A DNA stretch of 64,000 nucleotides. It comes from Diadophis punctatus similis (taxonomy: Eukaryota > Chordata > Lepidosauria > Squamata > Dipsadidae). The notes below the pieces were generated by a model that was given only the letters and a program-made list of their open reading frames with translations, ran no database searches and was not told where the DNA came from. The stretch is from the NCBI GenBank assembly GCA_023053685.1, contig JALIGW010000002.1, positions 243,256,177 to 243,320,176 of the forward strand, read 5' to 3'. Each line of letters starts with the position of its first letter. Positions within the stretch are counted from its first letter, which is position 1. A program made the position numbers and the translations under genes. Below, piece after piece: positions 10,301-21,653 of the stretch.

Positions 10301-12036
10301 TAGTTGAAAGGCCGAAGGCTCAGGAAGAAGAGAAGGAGGCCATTTCCAGTTTGGATAACTCTGAACCATTAGGTGTACGCGAGAAACTGTTCGGCAAATC
10401 CAATTTTCACATTCTGAAGGGGGAAGAGAATTTGGAAAGCAAGCAAAACAATGAGGAACGGCCAAGTAAAACTGTAACTCGGCCTCTTCATAATGGAGCA
10501 GGCGATACAAGCAATGCAGATAAAGGCAAGAGACAACTTGTGTGCAGCCGATGCAGAAAAGGTTTCAGCAGTACCTCCAACCTTATTGCTCACAAGAGAA
10601 TCCACACCGGAGCGAAACCGTATAAGTGCCATCGTTGCGGGAAAAGCTTTGGCAAGAAATCGACTCTCGTTGCTCATCGGAGAATCCACCTGGAGGAGAG
10701 ACCGTACAGATGCTGCGTGTGTGGGAAGAGCTTTCGGCAGTTCTCGAGCCGCGTTGCTCACGAGCGAATCCATACCGAAGAAAAACCCTACGCCTGCCCG
10801 GAGTGCGGGAGGAACTTCAGTCTGAAATCGAGCTTGGTTACCCACCGAAGAATCCACACGGGGGAAAAACCTTACGCGTGCTCTGAATGCGGGAGACGTT
10901 TCAGCCAGAAATCGGCTCTGGTTGCGCACGGGCGAACCCACAAAGGTGAGAAACCCTACTCTTGCTCGGCCTGCGGGAAAAGTTTTAGCCAGAGCTCTAA
11001 CCTCATTGCTCACGAGAGAATCCACACTGGGGAAAAACCCTATCCCTGTCCTCGCTGTGGGAGAGGTTTCGCCTGCAGCTCCAGCCTCATTCGGCATCAG
11101 AGGATCCACACGGAAGACAAACCATATGGCTGCGCGGCCTGTGGGAAAACCTTCAGCTGCAATTCGAGCCTCAGCAGACACCGGCGGACCCACACGGGGG
11201 AGAAACCCCACGAATGCCCTGATTGTGGCAAAACCTTCAGCGTGAGCTCCCAACTCAGTGTGCATCGGAGGACCCACACGGGAGAGAAGCCCTACAAATG
11301 CTCAGAGTGTGGGGAAAGCTTCAGTGTGATGTCGAGCCTTAACGCCCACCAGAGAATGCACACGGATACAAAGCCTTATAAATGTTCTGACTGTCCCAAT
11401 AGTGTTTATCTAAGGTCGAGTCTCACAGCTCACAAAAAAAGGCACGGAGAAAAGGCATTTGACTGCATAGAGTGTGGCAAAACCTTCACCTGCAGCTCCG
11501 GGCTCATCCGCCATGAGAGAATTCACACGGGGGGAAAACCTTTCCGTTGTGGAGACTGCGGGAAAAGCTTCATCTTGAGCTCCAACCTTATCGCACATCA
11601 GCGAACGCACACGGGAGAAAAGCCGTACCAGTGCTCGGAATGTGGCAAATCATTCAGCGTGAGTTCGCAGCTCAACGTCCATCAGAGAACCCACACGGGG
11701 GAAAAACCGTATGCGTGCTCCCATTGCAGCAAAAGCTTCACGTGTAACTCCGCTCTTATTAGGCATCTGAGGATCCACACCGGAGAGAAACCGTATCAGT
11801 GCTCGGAGTGTGGGAAAAGGTTCAATCTAAATTCGAATCTGGTCGTCCATCAAAAAACCCACGCTGGAGGGAAGCCCTATAAATGCATTTACTGCGGGGA
11901 AAGTTTTTATACAAGGCCACATTTTGTAGAGCATCATAGAGCCAGGCACTTGGATGCTGTAAATACGAAAACAGCTGAAAGCAACGTTAATTCTAAATCC
12001 ACTAATTACCAAATAAACTATGTAGGATGGGGTTAA
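10301..12036 (+). CDS. ZNF-1, C2H2 zinc-finger exon (17 fingers)
   Basis: This is the terminal exon of a nuclear DNA-binding protein predicted at 603 aa with the exon at 8883. The acceptor is TTGTTTCAG at 10300, and the stop TAA is at 12034-12036. An acidic, Lys-rich leader of about 75 residues precedes 17 tandem C2H2 fingers. Most are joined by TGEKP-type linkers, typical of sequence-specific DNA recognition. All 17 keep both Cys and both His. Finger 11 is unusual: the core Phe region reads CPNSVYLRSSL, and the linker after it (GEKAFD) is one residue short. Finger 17 has HHRARH spacing (His-x4-His). With no KRAB or SCAN, its effector function is unknown. The target site cannot be read without a recognition-code calculation. 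Confidence 0.92.
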
Positions 12037-12081
12037 TCAAATTGGTGGGAAGGAGACTGAATCCACTGGAAAACTTTACAA

Positions 12082-12194
12082 CAGGGGTCTCCAAACTTGG
12101 CAACTGGTAGACTTCAACTCCCAGAATTCCCCTCTCAGAATTCTGGGAGTTGAAATCTACAAGTCTTAAAAGTTGCTAAATTTGGAGACCCCTG
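12082..12194. mobile_element. Palindromic hAT MITE
   Basis: The ends CAGGGGTCTCCAAACTTGGC and the reverse complement of that motif (TTTGGAGACCCCTG) enclose a 113-bp near-palindrome. The flanks CTTTACAA and TTTTACAT match in 6 of 8 positions. Confidence 0.75.
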
Positions 12195-12468
12195 TTTTAC
12201 ATGAACCATTTTGCAATATATATTCTGTTGCTTCTCACAGTGAGTCCCTAAGCCTTATATTTGGACAGTGCTAGCCATTTCTTGGATGTTTAAGGATCCT
12301 AAAACTCCACCCTTCTTTGGGTTCTGCACCTATATTTTTAGGGAAACAATTTCAAGGGAGGTAGAAAGTGCAGGGGGGGGGGGGAGAAAACATTTGCTTA
12401 TTCAGATTTACGGGTCACTGCACCTTCAAGTAGCAAAGCTCCAAAGTTGTAAAAATGGGACGAATTCA

Positions 12469-12474
12469 ATAAAA
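12469..12474 (+). terminator. Candidate poly(A) signal for ZNF-1
   Basis: AATAAA lies about 430 bp after the ZNF-1 stop codon. It is the first such hexamer I noticed downstream, and its use is inferred. A further MITE remnant (12640-12700) and AT-rich non-coding sequence follow. Confidence 0.4.
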
Positions 12475-12699
12475 ACCAGGCCCACTTTTTTTTAAAAAAA
12501 GGGGGGGGTGGAGAAAACTATGGCCTTGCTTTTTTTATATACAAAAAACATTTGTGATGCCAAGAAACATTGTTTATTTCAATGCCTGGCCTTTTTTTTT
12601 TCTTAACTCACAACAGGAAGAGTGAGGTCCTGCTGGCTGTGTGGAATTCTGGGAGTTGAAGTCCATCCATCTTAAGTTGCCAACTTTGAAAAAAACACT

Positions 12700-13180
12700 G
12701 ATCCATAATGTCATGATCTAGGGAGGGCCTGGTTGTTGGAGGGATTGTCTGCCCACCCCATACAATTTACTCCCAGTGGTAAAATGGGCAGTGTATAAAT
12801 TTAAATAAATAAATAAAAATAATCCAGCAGAATCGGCATGTTCCAGGTTCCACCAATGATTAAGCAATGGCCGTTAATGAGACCCAATTCATATGACACC
12901 CCCATCCTGGCTCGGGGAATTCTGGAAGTTGAAGTGTTCACACTCTTAAGACTTGCTGAGATTGAGAAACACTGATTTAAATAAATCCTTGAAACCTGGC
13001 TGCTTCTCAGATATTGTGGATTGTGTGATTTGTGAGATGGTACTGTTTTTCTCTGGATTTTTTTTTTAAATTTCATATTACATGGGTGGGCGGTTTTAAA
13101 TTTTGTCTATAGTCTATGCCTCCTAGAGTCATAATGGAGTTGGGTAGCAATTAAATTAAATCCAAGTGGACAATTATTTA
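12700..13180. other. Non-coding spacer with MITE scraps
   Basis: A palindromic-MITE half (about 12900-12975, ending TTGAGAAACACTG) is recognisable. The rest is unassigned. Confidence 0.4.
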
Positions 13181-13184
13181 AATA

Positions 13185-13825
13185 TGAGCCAGCAGTGTGA
13201 TGCAGCTGCCGAAAAAGCCAACACAGTTCTAGGCTGCATAAACAGAGGGATAGAATCAAGATCACGTGAAGTGTTAATACCACTTTATAATGCCTTGGTA
13301 AGGCCACACTTGGAATACTGCATTCGGTTTTGATCGCCACGATGTAAAAAAAAAAGAAGTTGAGACTAGAAAGAGTGCTGAGAAGAGCAACAAAGATGAT
13401 TAGGGGACTGGAGGCCAAAACATTTAATGAACGGTTGCTGGAATTGGGTATGTCTACTTTGATGAAAAGAAGGACTAGGGGAGACATGATAGCAGTGTTC
13501 CAATATCTCAGGGGCTGCCCCAAACAAGAGGGAGTGAAGCTATTCTCCAAAGCACCTGAAGGTAGAACAAGAAGCAATGGGTAGAAACTAATCAAGGAGA
13601 GAAGCAACTTAGAACTAAGGAGTAATTTCCTGGCAGTTAGAACAATTAATCAGTGGAACAACTTGCCTCCAGAAGTTGTGAATGCTCCAACACTGGAAGT
13701 TTTTAAGAAGAGATTGAACAACCATTTGTCTGAAGCGGTGTAGGGTTTCCTGCCTAAGCAGGGGGTTGGGCTAGAAGAGCTCCAGGGGCCCTTCCAACTC
13801 TGTTCTTCTCTTCCTACTCCTATTC
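13185..13825 (+). mobile_element. CR1 LINE 3' fragment
   Basis: Frames carry [20 protein letters not shown] and [20 protein letters not shown], the CR1 reverse-transcriptase C-terminal domain. An in-frame stop at about 13582 and other lesions show it is dead. The tail degenerates into TTCCTATTC-type units. Confidence 0.85.
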
Positions 13826-13829
13826 CTAT

Positions 13830-14215
13830 TCTAAATATTAAATATTTACGTAATTTTTTTCTGGGAACACAGCCTTGGTATGCAGTGGGGACTTTTGAAA
13901 CACGCACATATGCACCCACAGCCAAACAGCTGTCCCCAGTAGAAAAGTTCCACCAGTGGAAGCATGCTTGTACTGTATAGGTACACAAAGGTGAAGCAGC
14001 AACCTAGACAGCTTTTGAACCTACCAAAGCTGCAAGTTTAGTTTCCTATCTGCCTCTATAATCCTGCAAAGGGCTGTTCTTAATTACCCATAACTGGTGA
14101 TTTAAAAAGGGGAAAAAAAGTCTTACGTTGTGTAAATTCAGTCTGCAGTTCTATGTTATCTTCCCATGGCTACCTCTATTCTGAAACATTAGACCGCAAT
14201 TCAGAAAATATGATT
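13830..14215. other. Unassigned intergenic sequence
   Basis: There is no coding or repeat signature that I can name here. Confidence 0.4.
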
Positions 14216-14223
14216 CTATAAAG

Positions 14224-14572
14224 CAGACGTGGGTTCCTCCCAGTTCGGACCGGTTTGCCCGAACTGGTAGCAACCCGCTGGTGACATCACGATGATGTCA
14301 CGGAACCGGATCGGTCTGTGCCAGTCCGTAGAGTCCACCATCTTTTTTTTAATTTGGGGGGGATTTTTTTTGTTTTTGGAAATTTGGGGGGGGGGGTTTC
14401 TTCTGCGCATGTGCAGAAGCCAAGTTTCTGGCACTGCGCATGCATCGCCATCTTGTTTTCAGCTTTTCTTTTCCTGATTTTTTGCTACTGTGCATGCGCG
14501 CGCAAAGCCCGCACGGCCACACAGCGCAGGAGGAAGCAAAGCGGCAGCGAGGTAAGTTAGAACCCACCCCTG
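14224..14572. mobile_element. hAT MITE (349 bp) with perfect target duplication
   Basis: The ends CAGACGTGGGTTCC and GAACCCACCCCTG are inverted. An exact 8-bp duplication CTATAAAG flanks it (14216-14223, 14573-14580). The same family recurs at 39950-40269. Confidence 0.85.
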
Positions 14573-14642
14573 CTATAAAGGGGAGGAGAAATTATTGTTC
14601 TTCGTTGTTGTTTTTCAGCATCCTGCTGGGGTGGATTCTATA

Positions 14643-15042
14643 CAGGTAGTCCTTGAGTTACGACCATAATTGAGCCCAGAATTTATGTAGCTAAGTGAAA
14701 CATTTGTTAAGTGAGTTTAGCCCCATTTTGCAACCTTTCTTGCTGCAGTGGTTAAGTGAATCACTGCATTTGTTGAGTTAGTCACACTGTTGTTAAGTGA
14801 ATCTAGATTCCCCGTTGACTTTGCTTATCAGAAGGTAGCAGAAGCTGATCTCATGACCCCACAGGACACTAACACCATCATAAATATGAACCAGTTGCCA
14901 AGCGTCTTGAGTTTTTTGTCCTGTGACCATGGGGATGCTGCAACGATGGTAATTGTGAAAAACTGCCCCAAGTCACTTTTTTCAATGCTGTTGTAACTTT
15001 GAACGGTCACTAAATGAACTGTTGTAAGTCGAGGACTACCTG
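14643..15042. mobile_element. TA-MITE, family Q, full length (400 bp)
   Basis: The termini are CAGGTAGTCCTTGAGTTACG and GTAAGTCGAGGACTACCTG, preceded by TA. This is the cleanest complete copy of the family in the window. Confidence 0.8.
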
Positions 15043-15790
15043 CATAAACTGTTCTTGCGGTGTTTTTGATATATATTTTTTTGCATTTTCGTGTGTCTCG
15101 CCTTTAAATAAAACCTCGCCGACGTCCACACCTCTTTCCCCAGACTCCACTCTGGGCAACGCAACTGGGTCAGCTTAACCCTTCCGAGCAGCTTCGCGAA
15201 ATAGGAGCAAAGCGGACACAAAGCAGACGCCAAGCGGGCCCATCAATGATGTTTCCTGCTTTGTCCTGTTTGCAGAAAGAAGCCGGCTGGTCTGGGCAGC
15301 GGAAGCACAGAGCTGCCAATTCTGGATCTTGGTTTATTGAATGTTTGTTCGTTTGTTCGTTTTTCATATTTCTTAATCGCCCATTTCCCTCGGAAAAGGA
15401 AGGGCTCTGAGCGGCATGACCCGTTCTTGGCAGGGTTCAGACCCACGCTAAGCCACAACTTCCTTATAGGATATTTACACTGTTTTATTTCATGGTCTCT
15501 AATGATTTAGCCTTGCAATATGTTTGTGTAGCGTGACCTTGCGGTCGTCCGCTCACTTAAAAGATTTGAGCCGTTCACCAAAGCAGTCAATTGAATAGGT
15601 GAATAAAAATAAGGCAAGTAAATCAAATAATGAATACAAATATATCATCATTTTAGCCATTGTCTATCCACTGCAAGAGGATGGCCTCTTCCGCATGTTT
15701 CCAACCAATACGGTCCTGAGTGAGGGTCGTTTTTGAGGTTGTATTGGCATGTGGAAGGAATAGATCATTATCATCTATCTATCTATTGTA
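15043..15790. other. Unassigned sequence with a dispersed-repeat piece
   Basis: About 15650-15765 (CACTGCAAGAGGATGGCCTC..., TTTCCAACCAATACGGTCC) recurs inverted at about 17575-17705, so it is an unclassified dispersed repeat. I see no gene in the rest. Confidence 0.45.
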
Positions 15791-15793
15791 TTA

Positions 15794-16699
15794 CCGTATT
15801 TTTCGGAGTATAAGACGCACCTTAGTTTTGGGGGAGGAAGGGAAAAAAATTCTGCCTCTGCCTCCCAGCAATTTGCCTCCCAGCAAACAACAAACAGTAT
15901 AGATGATATACACTGTTTGCTGTGTATTTCTGTGCATGTGTGCCTGACCCATAGAAATAGCAAAGAATTGGAGAAATGTACATTATGGCAGTATATTAAT
16001 GCCAGAAAGTTTTCTTAAATGTAGTCACACTAACTCCTCCCAATTATTTAAATAGATCTACTCCAAACATGACTAAGCCAGGGTTTAACTCAGCTGCCTT
16101 ATCTTAATGCTAAAACAGGACTCTGTTACATTTCAGATTATGCTTGCACAGATGCTGTTAAAATTGATGTGGCTTTCTGGAAGTATACATTATTCTCTGC
16201 TATTTAAAAGAAGATACAATAGCACTGGGCCTCTTCAGATCAAGCATTTATTTTAAAAAGCTTCTTCATTTTGTTAAGTTGTCTAGAACAATAATAAAGC
16301 AGTCTTTAAAAAATAAGTCCAATAATTTGAACATTCTGTAGACATTTATAGTTATTGACTTACCTGCTTGCATCCAGTTTCAGCAATCTGATCAGCACAA
16401 GAAAATAAAATTCTGCCTCTACCTAACCTCCCAGTAATTTGCCTTTGCAGCTAGTTTCACTTTAAGTTTTAGCACTTGGCCTGCCTGCAGCCTCAATCAG
16501 CTGTGGGTCGGGAGGCCGATAATCAGTTGCTTGTGCTAATCAGGCTCTGCTGTTTGCTGCAAGGAAGTAAATTGCTGGGAGGCAGAGGCCAAAGGATAGG
16601 GGTGGCTGGGTGGGGTTACATTCGGTGTATAAGACGCACCCAAGTTTTCACCCTCTTTTGGAGGGTAAAAAGGTGCGTCTTATACTCCGAAAAATACGG
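15794..16699. mobile_element. TA-flanked MITE, family P
   Basis: CCGTATTTTTCGGAGTATAA and its inverted partner TTATACTCCGAAAAATACGG bound a 906-bp non-coding element with TA on both sides. The interior differs from the 6729 copy, so the family shares ends but not bodies. Confidence 0.8.
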
Positions 16700-16747
16700 T
16701 ATTTACGGTATTTATTTAATATTCATTACAGTACTTGATTTTTGCTT

Positions 16748-16749
<2 letters not shown>

Positions 16750-16792
<43 letters not shown>
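16750..16792 (+). repeat. (GT)n microsatellite
   Basis: An uninterrupted run of about 20 GT units is directly visible. A short CR1 scrap (about 16800-16840) follows. Confidence 0.95.
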
Positions 16793-16795
<3 letters not shown>

Positions 16796-16971
16796 CTCTA
16801 ACACTGGAAGTTTTTAAGAAAAGATTGATAACCATTTGTCACGCACACACAAACCTCCTATGAGTGGGGCCTTGATGAGGCGAAAGGGCTTGTGTAGGTA
16901 AATAAAAATTGTGTGGCTTATGTTGTCGGACATGTATATATCCAGAAGGGTCTCCCAAGGCCATTATGAGC

Positions 16972-17209
16972 TGAGATAGCGCAGTGGTTAAAAGCAGCAT
17001 TGCGACCTTCAGCTGATTGCTAGTTTAGCAGTTCAGCTGTTCAAATCTCACTAGGCTCAAGGTTGACTCAGCCTTCCATCCTTCCGAGGTGGGTAAAATG
17101 AGGACCCAGATTGTTGGGGGCAATATGCTGAACTCTGTAAACCGCTTAGAGAGTGCTGTAAAGCACTATGAAGCGGTATATAAGTAAAGTGCTATTGCTA
17201 TTGCTATGG
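16972..17209 (+). mobile_element. tRNA-derived SINE, family T
   Basis: A tRNA-like head (GCGCAGTGGTTAAAAGCAGC, then TTCAAATCTCACTAGG as a B-box-like part) leads to a conserved body (AAAATGAGGACCCAGATTGT, GAAGCGGTATATAAGT). It ends in GCTATT repeats. Other copies are at 21016, 52634, 57118/58808 and 59194. Confidence 0.85.
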
Positions 17210-17254
17210 CTACCCCAGACTAACACCAATCACATCTGCCAACCCGCATTGGAC

Positions 17255-17564
17255 CAGTGGTGGGTTCCTACCGGTGTGGTCTTGCCTGTTCGTCACCACA
17301 GAGCCGAAGAAGCTGTTGGCGTTCGTGGCGCGGGGCTTCCCCTGCCCGCTTTCTCCGCCCGCCGGGACGCCGCCATTTGCGTTCTTTTGCCCTCTGCGCA
17401 AGCAGAACGCTTTGCGCATGCGCAGAGGGCAAAAGAACGCAAACGGTGGCATCCCGGCAGGCGGGGAAAGCGGGCGGGGAAAGCCCCGCACCGCGAACGC
17501 CAACAGCTTCTTCGGCTCTGCGGCAACGAACAGGCAAGACCGCACCGGTAGGAACCCACCACTG
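17255..17564. mobile_element. Foldback hAT MITE (310 bp, near-complete palindrome)
   Basis: The ends CAGTGGTGGGTTCCTACCGG and CCGGTAGGAACCCACCACTG belong to arms of about 150 bp each. The flanks CATTGGAC and CATTGGAG match in 7 of 8 bases. A second copy is at 57365-57661 and a partial one near 60201. Confidence 0.85.
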
Positions 17565-17709
17565 CATTGGAGCATCGTAGCAGATTATGGTCTATTATTC
17601 CTTCCACTCGCCAATACCGCCTCAAAAACGGCCCTCACTCAGGACTGTATTGGTTGGAAACATGCGGAAGAGGCCTTCATCCTGTAGTGAATAGATAATG
17701 AAAGCATTA

Positions 17710-18037
17710 TATTTGACAGCAACTGCATTAGCAAACGAAAGGCAAGCTTAGAGAGAGGCTAATTATGAGGCACTTCCAATTTTTGCTTTAATCCGTTTCT
17801 GTGGTGTACATTATCCTCTTATCCTTACAATACCGAAACACAACAGCATGTTGGTGTCCAAAATCAGAAATGTGGAGACCAACCACCAAAGAACAGTGGC
17901 AAAAAAACAACAACCCTGTGATGGGGAATTGAATGAAAACAGGATGCTCCTCTATTGGACACGTTATCTACTACTAGTTGGTGTCTGTGCACAAATGGGA
18001 GGGGCTTATCAGCCCTCATTAACTGCTTCCTTTATCA
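17710..18037. other. Unassigned sequence
   Basis: I see no gene or known repeat. It lies 3' of the minus-strand ZNF-2. Confidence 0.35.
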
Positions 18038-18045
18038 CTGTAGTG

Positions 18046-18180
18046 CAGAGGTCTCCAACCTTGGCAACTTTATGAGGTGTGGACTTCAAATCCCAGAATT
18101 CCTCAGCCAGCCATACTGGCTGAGGAATTCTGGGAATTGAAGTCCACACCTCATAAAGTTGCCAAGGTTGGAGACCTCTG
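18046..18180. mobile_element. Palindromic hAT MITE (135 bp)
   Basis: It is a nearly perfect palindrome beginning CAGAGGTCTCCAACCTTGGC. An exact 8-bp duplication CTGTAGTG flanks it (18038-18045, 18181-18188). Confidence 0.9.
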
Positions 18181-18488
18181 CTGTAGTGCATAGCTAAAGT
18201 AGATTTTGGAAAAGTTGACTTTGCCAAGACTCGACAACAACACCGGCAACTTTTATCAGGAAGACAAAAGTGCATACAGAGAGACAGTCACAACATGGAA
18301 AATGAGGGGGAGCAGGCCCACTGCAGGATCCCCGCATGTATCAAAGAAAGTGTTGCCTATCCCATCATGCTCAGCCCTGGGAAAGTGACCGCTTGCCACA
18401 GTGTGATTGTAGACATACTGATTGTCTGATACATATACATCTTTGCACAATACAGTGGAGTCCTGTGCTATCAGTCCAACCCGGTTCC

Positions 18489-18494
18489 TTTATT
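18489..18494 (-). terminator. Candidate poly(A) signal for ZNF-2
   Basis: TTTATT on plus (AATAAA on minus) lies about 130 bp downstream of the ZNF-2 stop codon. Its use is inferred from position. Confidence 0.4.
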
Positions 18495-18626
18495 GGACTG
18501 CAACTCCCATGTGTTTTAGCCAGGAAGACCAATGGGGTCTTGACGCATCTGGAAGCCAAAAAGTTAGGGAAGAGAGTCACCCGTCGGTATCCTTCAAAGA
18601 TGAGCATTCGTCCGTCTTGCAAACTT

Positions 18627-19699
18627 TTATGAAGTTTCCTCGTATCGCTGCTGCTGCTCCTCTTGCAATTTGGCTAGGTTCAGAGCTTCTCGGGCGTGGA
18701 TCTTCTGGTGCTTCACCAAGACGGTGCGGTGGGTGAACCTCTTCCCGCAAGTGGGGCACTGGTGAGGCCTCTCCCCCGTGTGGACCTTCTGGTGGCGGAT
18801 GTGGACGGCCCGATCGGAGAAGCATTTCCCACAGGTGGCGCACTTGAAGGGCTTCTCGCCCGTGTGGGTCCTTTGGTGCACCATCAGGATCTGCCACTGG
18901 CTGAAGCTCTTCCCACACTCGGAACAGGTGTAGGGCCTCTCCCCGGTGTGGACTCGGTGGTGCTTGACCAGTTGAGAAGACGTGTTGAAGGATTTCTCGC
19001 AATCGGGGCATTTGAAGGGTTTCTCCCCCGTGTGGGAGCCCTCGTGTTTCTTGAGGCTGGAGCTCCGGCTGAAACCTTCCCCACACTGGGCACATTTGAA
19101 CGGCTTCTCCCTCACGTGGATCTTCTGGTGGTTGAGCAACTGAGACTTTTGAATGAAGCTCTTGTCGCACTCGGAGCAGCTGAAGAGCTTCTTTTCGACG
19201 TGGACTCGGTAGTGCCTGGTGAGGACCGAGCTGACGGTGAAGCTCTTCCCACACAGATCACAGGTGTAAGGCCTCTCTCCCGTGTGGGTCCTTTCGTGGG
19301 CAACCAGAGTGGACTTGAAGCTGAAGCATTTCCCACAATTCTGGCACATGAATGGCTTCTCGCCCGTGTGGGTCCTCTGATGGGCGGCGAGCACCGTGCT
19401 CCGGCTGAAAGTCTTGCCACACACGGCACAGGTCTTCTTTTCTCGGCTTCTGTGCCGTCTTTGGACCATAACAGATTGACTTGAGCCCCCGCCTTCTTCT
19501 GCTAGAGGAAACACTTCAGGTGTGTGTTGACCTGGTTTGTCCTCATCCTTCTGGTCAGCTCCATCCTCAAGAGCTGCAGGACCATCTCCATCTTCTTCCG
19601 ACCAGTAAGGTTCTTGCAAGGAGGGCCCACACAATTTCACTGGGTCGGTGTCTTCCAACTGGAGATCCCCTTGCCTTGTCTCAATCACCCACTTGTCAT
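18627..19699 (-). CDS. ZNF-2, C2H2 zinc-finger exon (9 fingers)
   Basis: This is the last coding exon of a SCAN zinc-finger protein predicted at 641 aa. The acceptor on minus is CTCCCCACAG, ending at 19700; the first two bases (AT) complete a Gly/Asp-type codon left open by the exon at 22190-22061. An acidic stretch of about 85 residues (DEDKPGQHTPEVFPLAEEGG) comes first. Nine tandem C2H2 fingers follow at about residues 375-625, all with intact Cys and His, mostly with TGEKP/TGERP linkers. Two linkers differ (HVEKKLFSC and HVREKPFKC). The C-terminal tail is Gln/Glu-rich (KLQEEQQQRYEETS). SCAN-ZNF proteins are nuclear and dimerise through SCAN; the target here is unknown. Confidence 0.92.
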
Positions 19700-19911
19700 C
19701 TGTGGGGAGCATAGAGGGGAAAAAAATATTACTCAAGAATCCAAGCAGAGTACAGCTGCCACATCAAAGTCCCAATATCCCATTTTTCAAACTGGCCAAT
19801 CAGAGATGGTTCCAAGCAGTTTCTCAACTATGATGTAGGAAATATTTTGTTCCAAGCTCAGATGACCAAAAAAATAAAATAAAATCCCACCTACTCCCAT
19901 TCCGTTAGAAC

Positions 19912-20047
19912 CAGGGTCTCCAAACATGGCAACTTTTAAGACTTGTGGACTTCAATTCCCAGAATTCCCCCAGGCAACATGGTTGGCTGAGGAATTCTGG
20001 GAGTTGAAGTCCATAAGTCTTAAAATGGCCAAGTTTGGAGACCCCTG
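19912..20047. mobile_element. Palindromic hAT MITE in ZNF-2 intron
   Basis: Inverted ends CAGGGTCTCCAAACATGGC and TTTGGAGACCCCTG are visible. CGTTAGAA occurs on both sides, within one base of the ends. Confidence 0.75.
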
Positions 20048-20056
20048 CGTTAGAAC

Positions 20057-20170
20057 CTGTTTTCTCAACCTTGGCAACTTGTAGATGGGTGGACTTCAAC
20101 TCCCAGCATTCCCCCAGCCAGCCATGGAGTTGCCGTCCACCCCATCTTCAAGTTAAGAAGCACTGCATTA
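20057..20170. mobile_element. Second palindromic hAT MITE, adjacent
   Basis: It runs from CTGTTTTCTCAACCTTGGC to AAGAAGCACTGC and is followed by ATTAGAATA. It lies next to the 19912 element, so the two insertions are close or nested. Confidence 0.6.
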
Positions 20171-20311
20171 GAATATGACGAAGAACCAGTTGCATGAAAA
20201 CGATGATGAATCCTGGCTTTTCATAAAGGTGCAATAAATGGTCACAACCTCCTGTCCGATTTCAGAATTATTCTGTTCACCCACATGCATGAAGAGTGAA
20301 GCAATCAGAAA

Positions 20312-20880
20312 TGTATAGGTCAGCAATCTTAAAAACTCAAAGAGCCATTTGGACCCGTTTCCCAGAGAAAACAAAACACCCGGAGCCACAAAACCTGGGT
20401 GGGCGTGGCCAACTCGACGTCACTTCCACCGAGTCATGTGACCCCGCCCCCAGCTACTTCTCTCCTGTCCTAAGGATCTGGCCATCACCTTGCCGTGCCC
20501 CCCCCACGGCAAGGGGGGGCACGGGGAGGAGGGTCTGCGGCTTCTCACTTCCAGAAGGAAGGTTCTCGCTTCTCCTCAGCTTCCAGAAGGAGGGTCTCCC
20601 CGCGCATGCGCACTCTCCTGGTCCCGCCACAGCCAGTCAGGGAGTCGCGGGAGGGGGAGGAGCATCGCCTGAAGGGCAGTCTCCACCAGGGGTGGCTATG
20701 TTCCTCAACCAGCGCCAAAGAATCAGCCCCGGCCGCTTCTCCATTCCCGCCGTCTCCCTTACCCTCTCAGGCCATGTGAGGGAGGGAGGGTGAGGCCAGC
20801 TAGTGATGGGACAGGGAGCCACAGCAGGGGGCCCAAAGAGCCACATGTGGCTCGCGAGCCGCGGTTTGCCATACCCCCTG
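20312..20880. mobile_element. GC-rich hAT-like non-autonomous element
   Basis: The left end GGTCAGCAATCTTAAAAACTC and right end GCGGTTTGCCATACCCCCTG resemble the element at 57143-57990 (AAAGAGCCA... and ...GAGCCACATGTGGCTC). The target duplication is unclear (GTATA on both sides). The body is GC-rich and non-coding. Confidence 0.6.
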
Positions 20881-21015
20881 GTATAAGTAGTCCTCGAACT
20901 ATGACAAATTTCCAGTGCTCAGCGAGACAGTTGTCAAGTGAGTTTTGCCTCATTTTATGACCCTTCTTGCCACAATTGTTAGGTGAATCACTGCAGTCAT
21001 TAAGTTAGTTCACTG

Positions 21016-21231
21016 CAGTTGTTAAGAGCCATGGTGGCGCAGTGGTTAGAATACAGTATTGCAGGCTAATTCTGCTAACTGCCGGCTGCCAGCAGTTCAG
21101 CAGTTCGATCCTGGCCGGCTCAAGGTTGACTCAGCCTTCCATCCTTCTGAGGTCAGTTAAATGAGGACCCAGATTATTGGGGGCACTATGAAGCGGTATA
21201 TAAGTCTAAGTGCCATTGCTGTTGCTATAGT
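21016..21231 (+). mobile_element. tRNA-derived SINE, family T
   Basis: It has the same body as the copy at 16972 (GGTTGACTCAGCCTTCCATC, AAATGAGGACCCAGATTATT, GAAGCGGTATATAAGTC), with a deletion near its 3' part. Confidence 0.8.
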
Positions 21232-21298
21232 TACACAGTTGTGAAGTGAATGTGGCTTCTCCATTGACTTTGCTTCTCAGAAGTTTGCAAAAGGTGAT

Positions 21299-21653
21299 TA
21301 TTAAAGTTTGTTGCAAAATCAAAACCAGAAGCACACACAGATGACTGATTCAGCTGGATTCAATAACTTCTTTATAAACATAGTAATATATATATTTACA
21401 ATACCATTAGCAGAGTTCTTCTTCAATGTAGCAACAGTTAAAAGTAAAACACAAGCAGCTTCTAGTTCAGAGTTCAGAGAGAGACAAGAGACAGAGTGGG
21501 CTGAGCCACACCCAGCCTTAAGCTTAAGTTCCAGTTTCGATTCTCTGCACAGACTCAGAAGTGGTTAGCTCCCATTGGCTGACTTAGTTGCTATGCCTAT
21601 TCATTGGCTGACTTTGTTACCATTGGCTCTCCCAGTTCATGAATATCTTAACA
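21299..21653. mobile_element. Solo LTR, family E
   Basis: The insertion is flanked by an exact 5-bp duplication GTGAT (21294-21298, 21654-21658) and ends in TTAACA. A related partial copy lies at 22365-22575. No internal genes are present. Confidence 0.65.

Noticed and set aside
10369..11277. 302-codon frame on the minus strand of the ZNF-1 finger exon
   Set aside because: It is the antisense shadow of tandem zinc fingers and has no domain of its own. The same applies to the plus-strand 262-codon frame opposite ZNF-2 (18696-19484).
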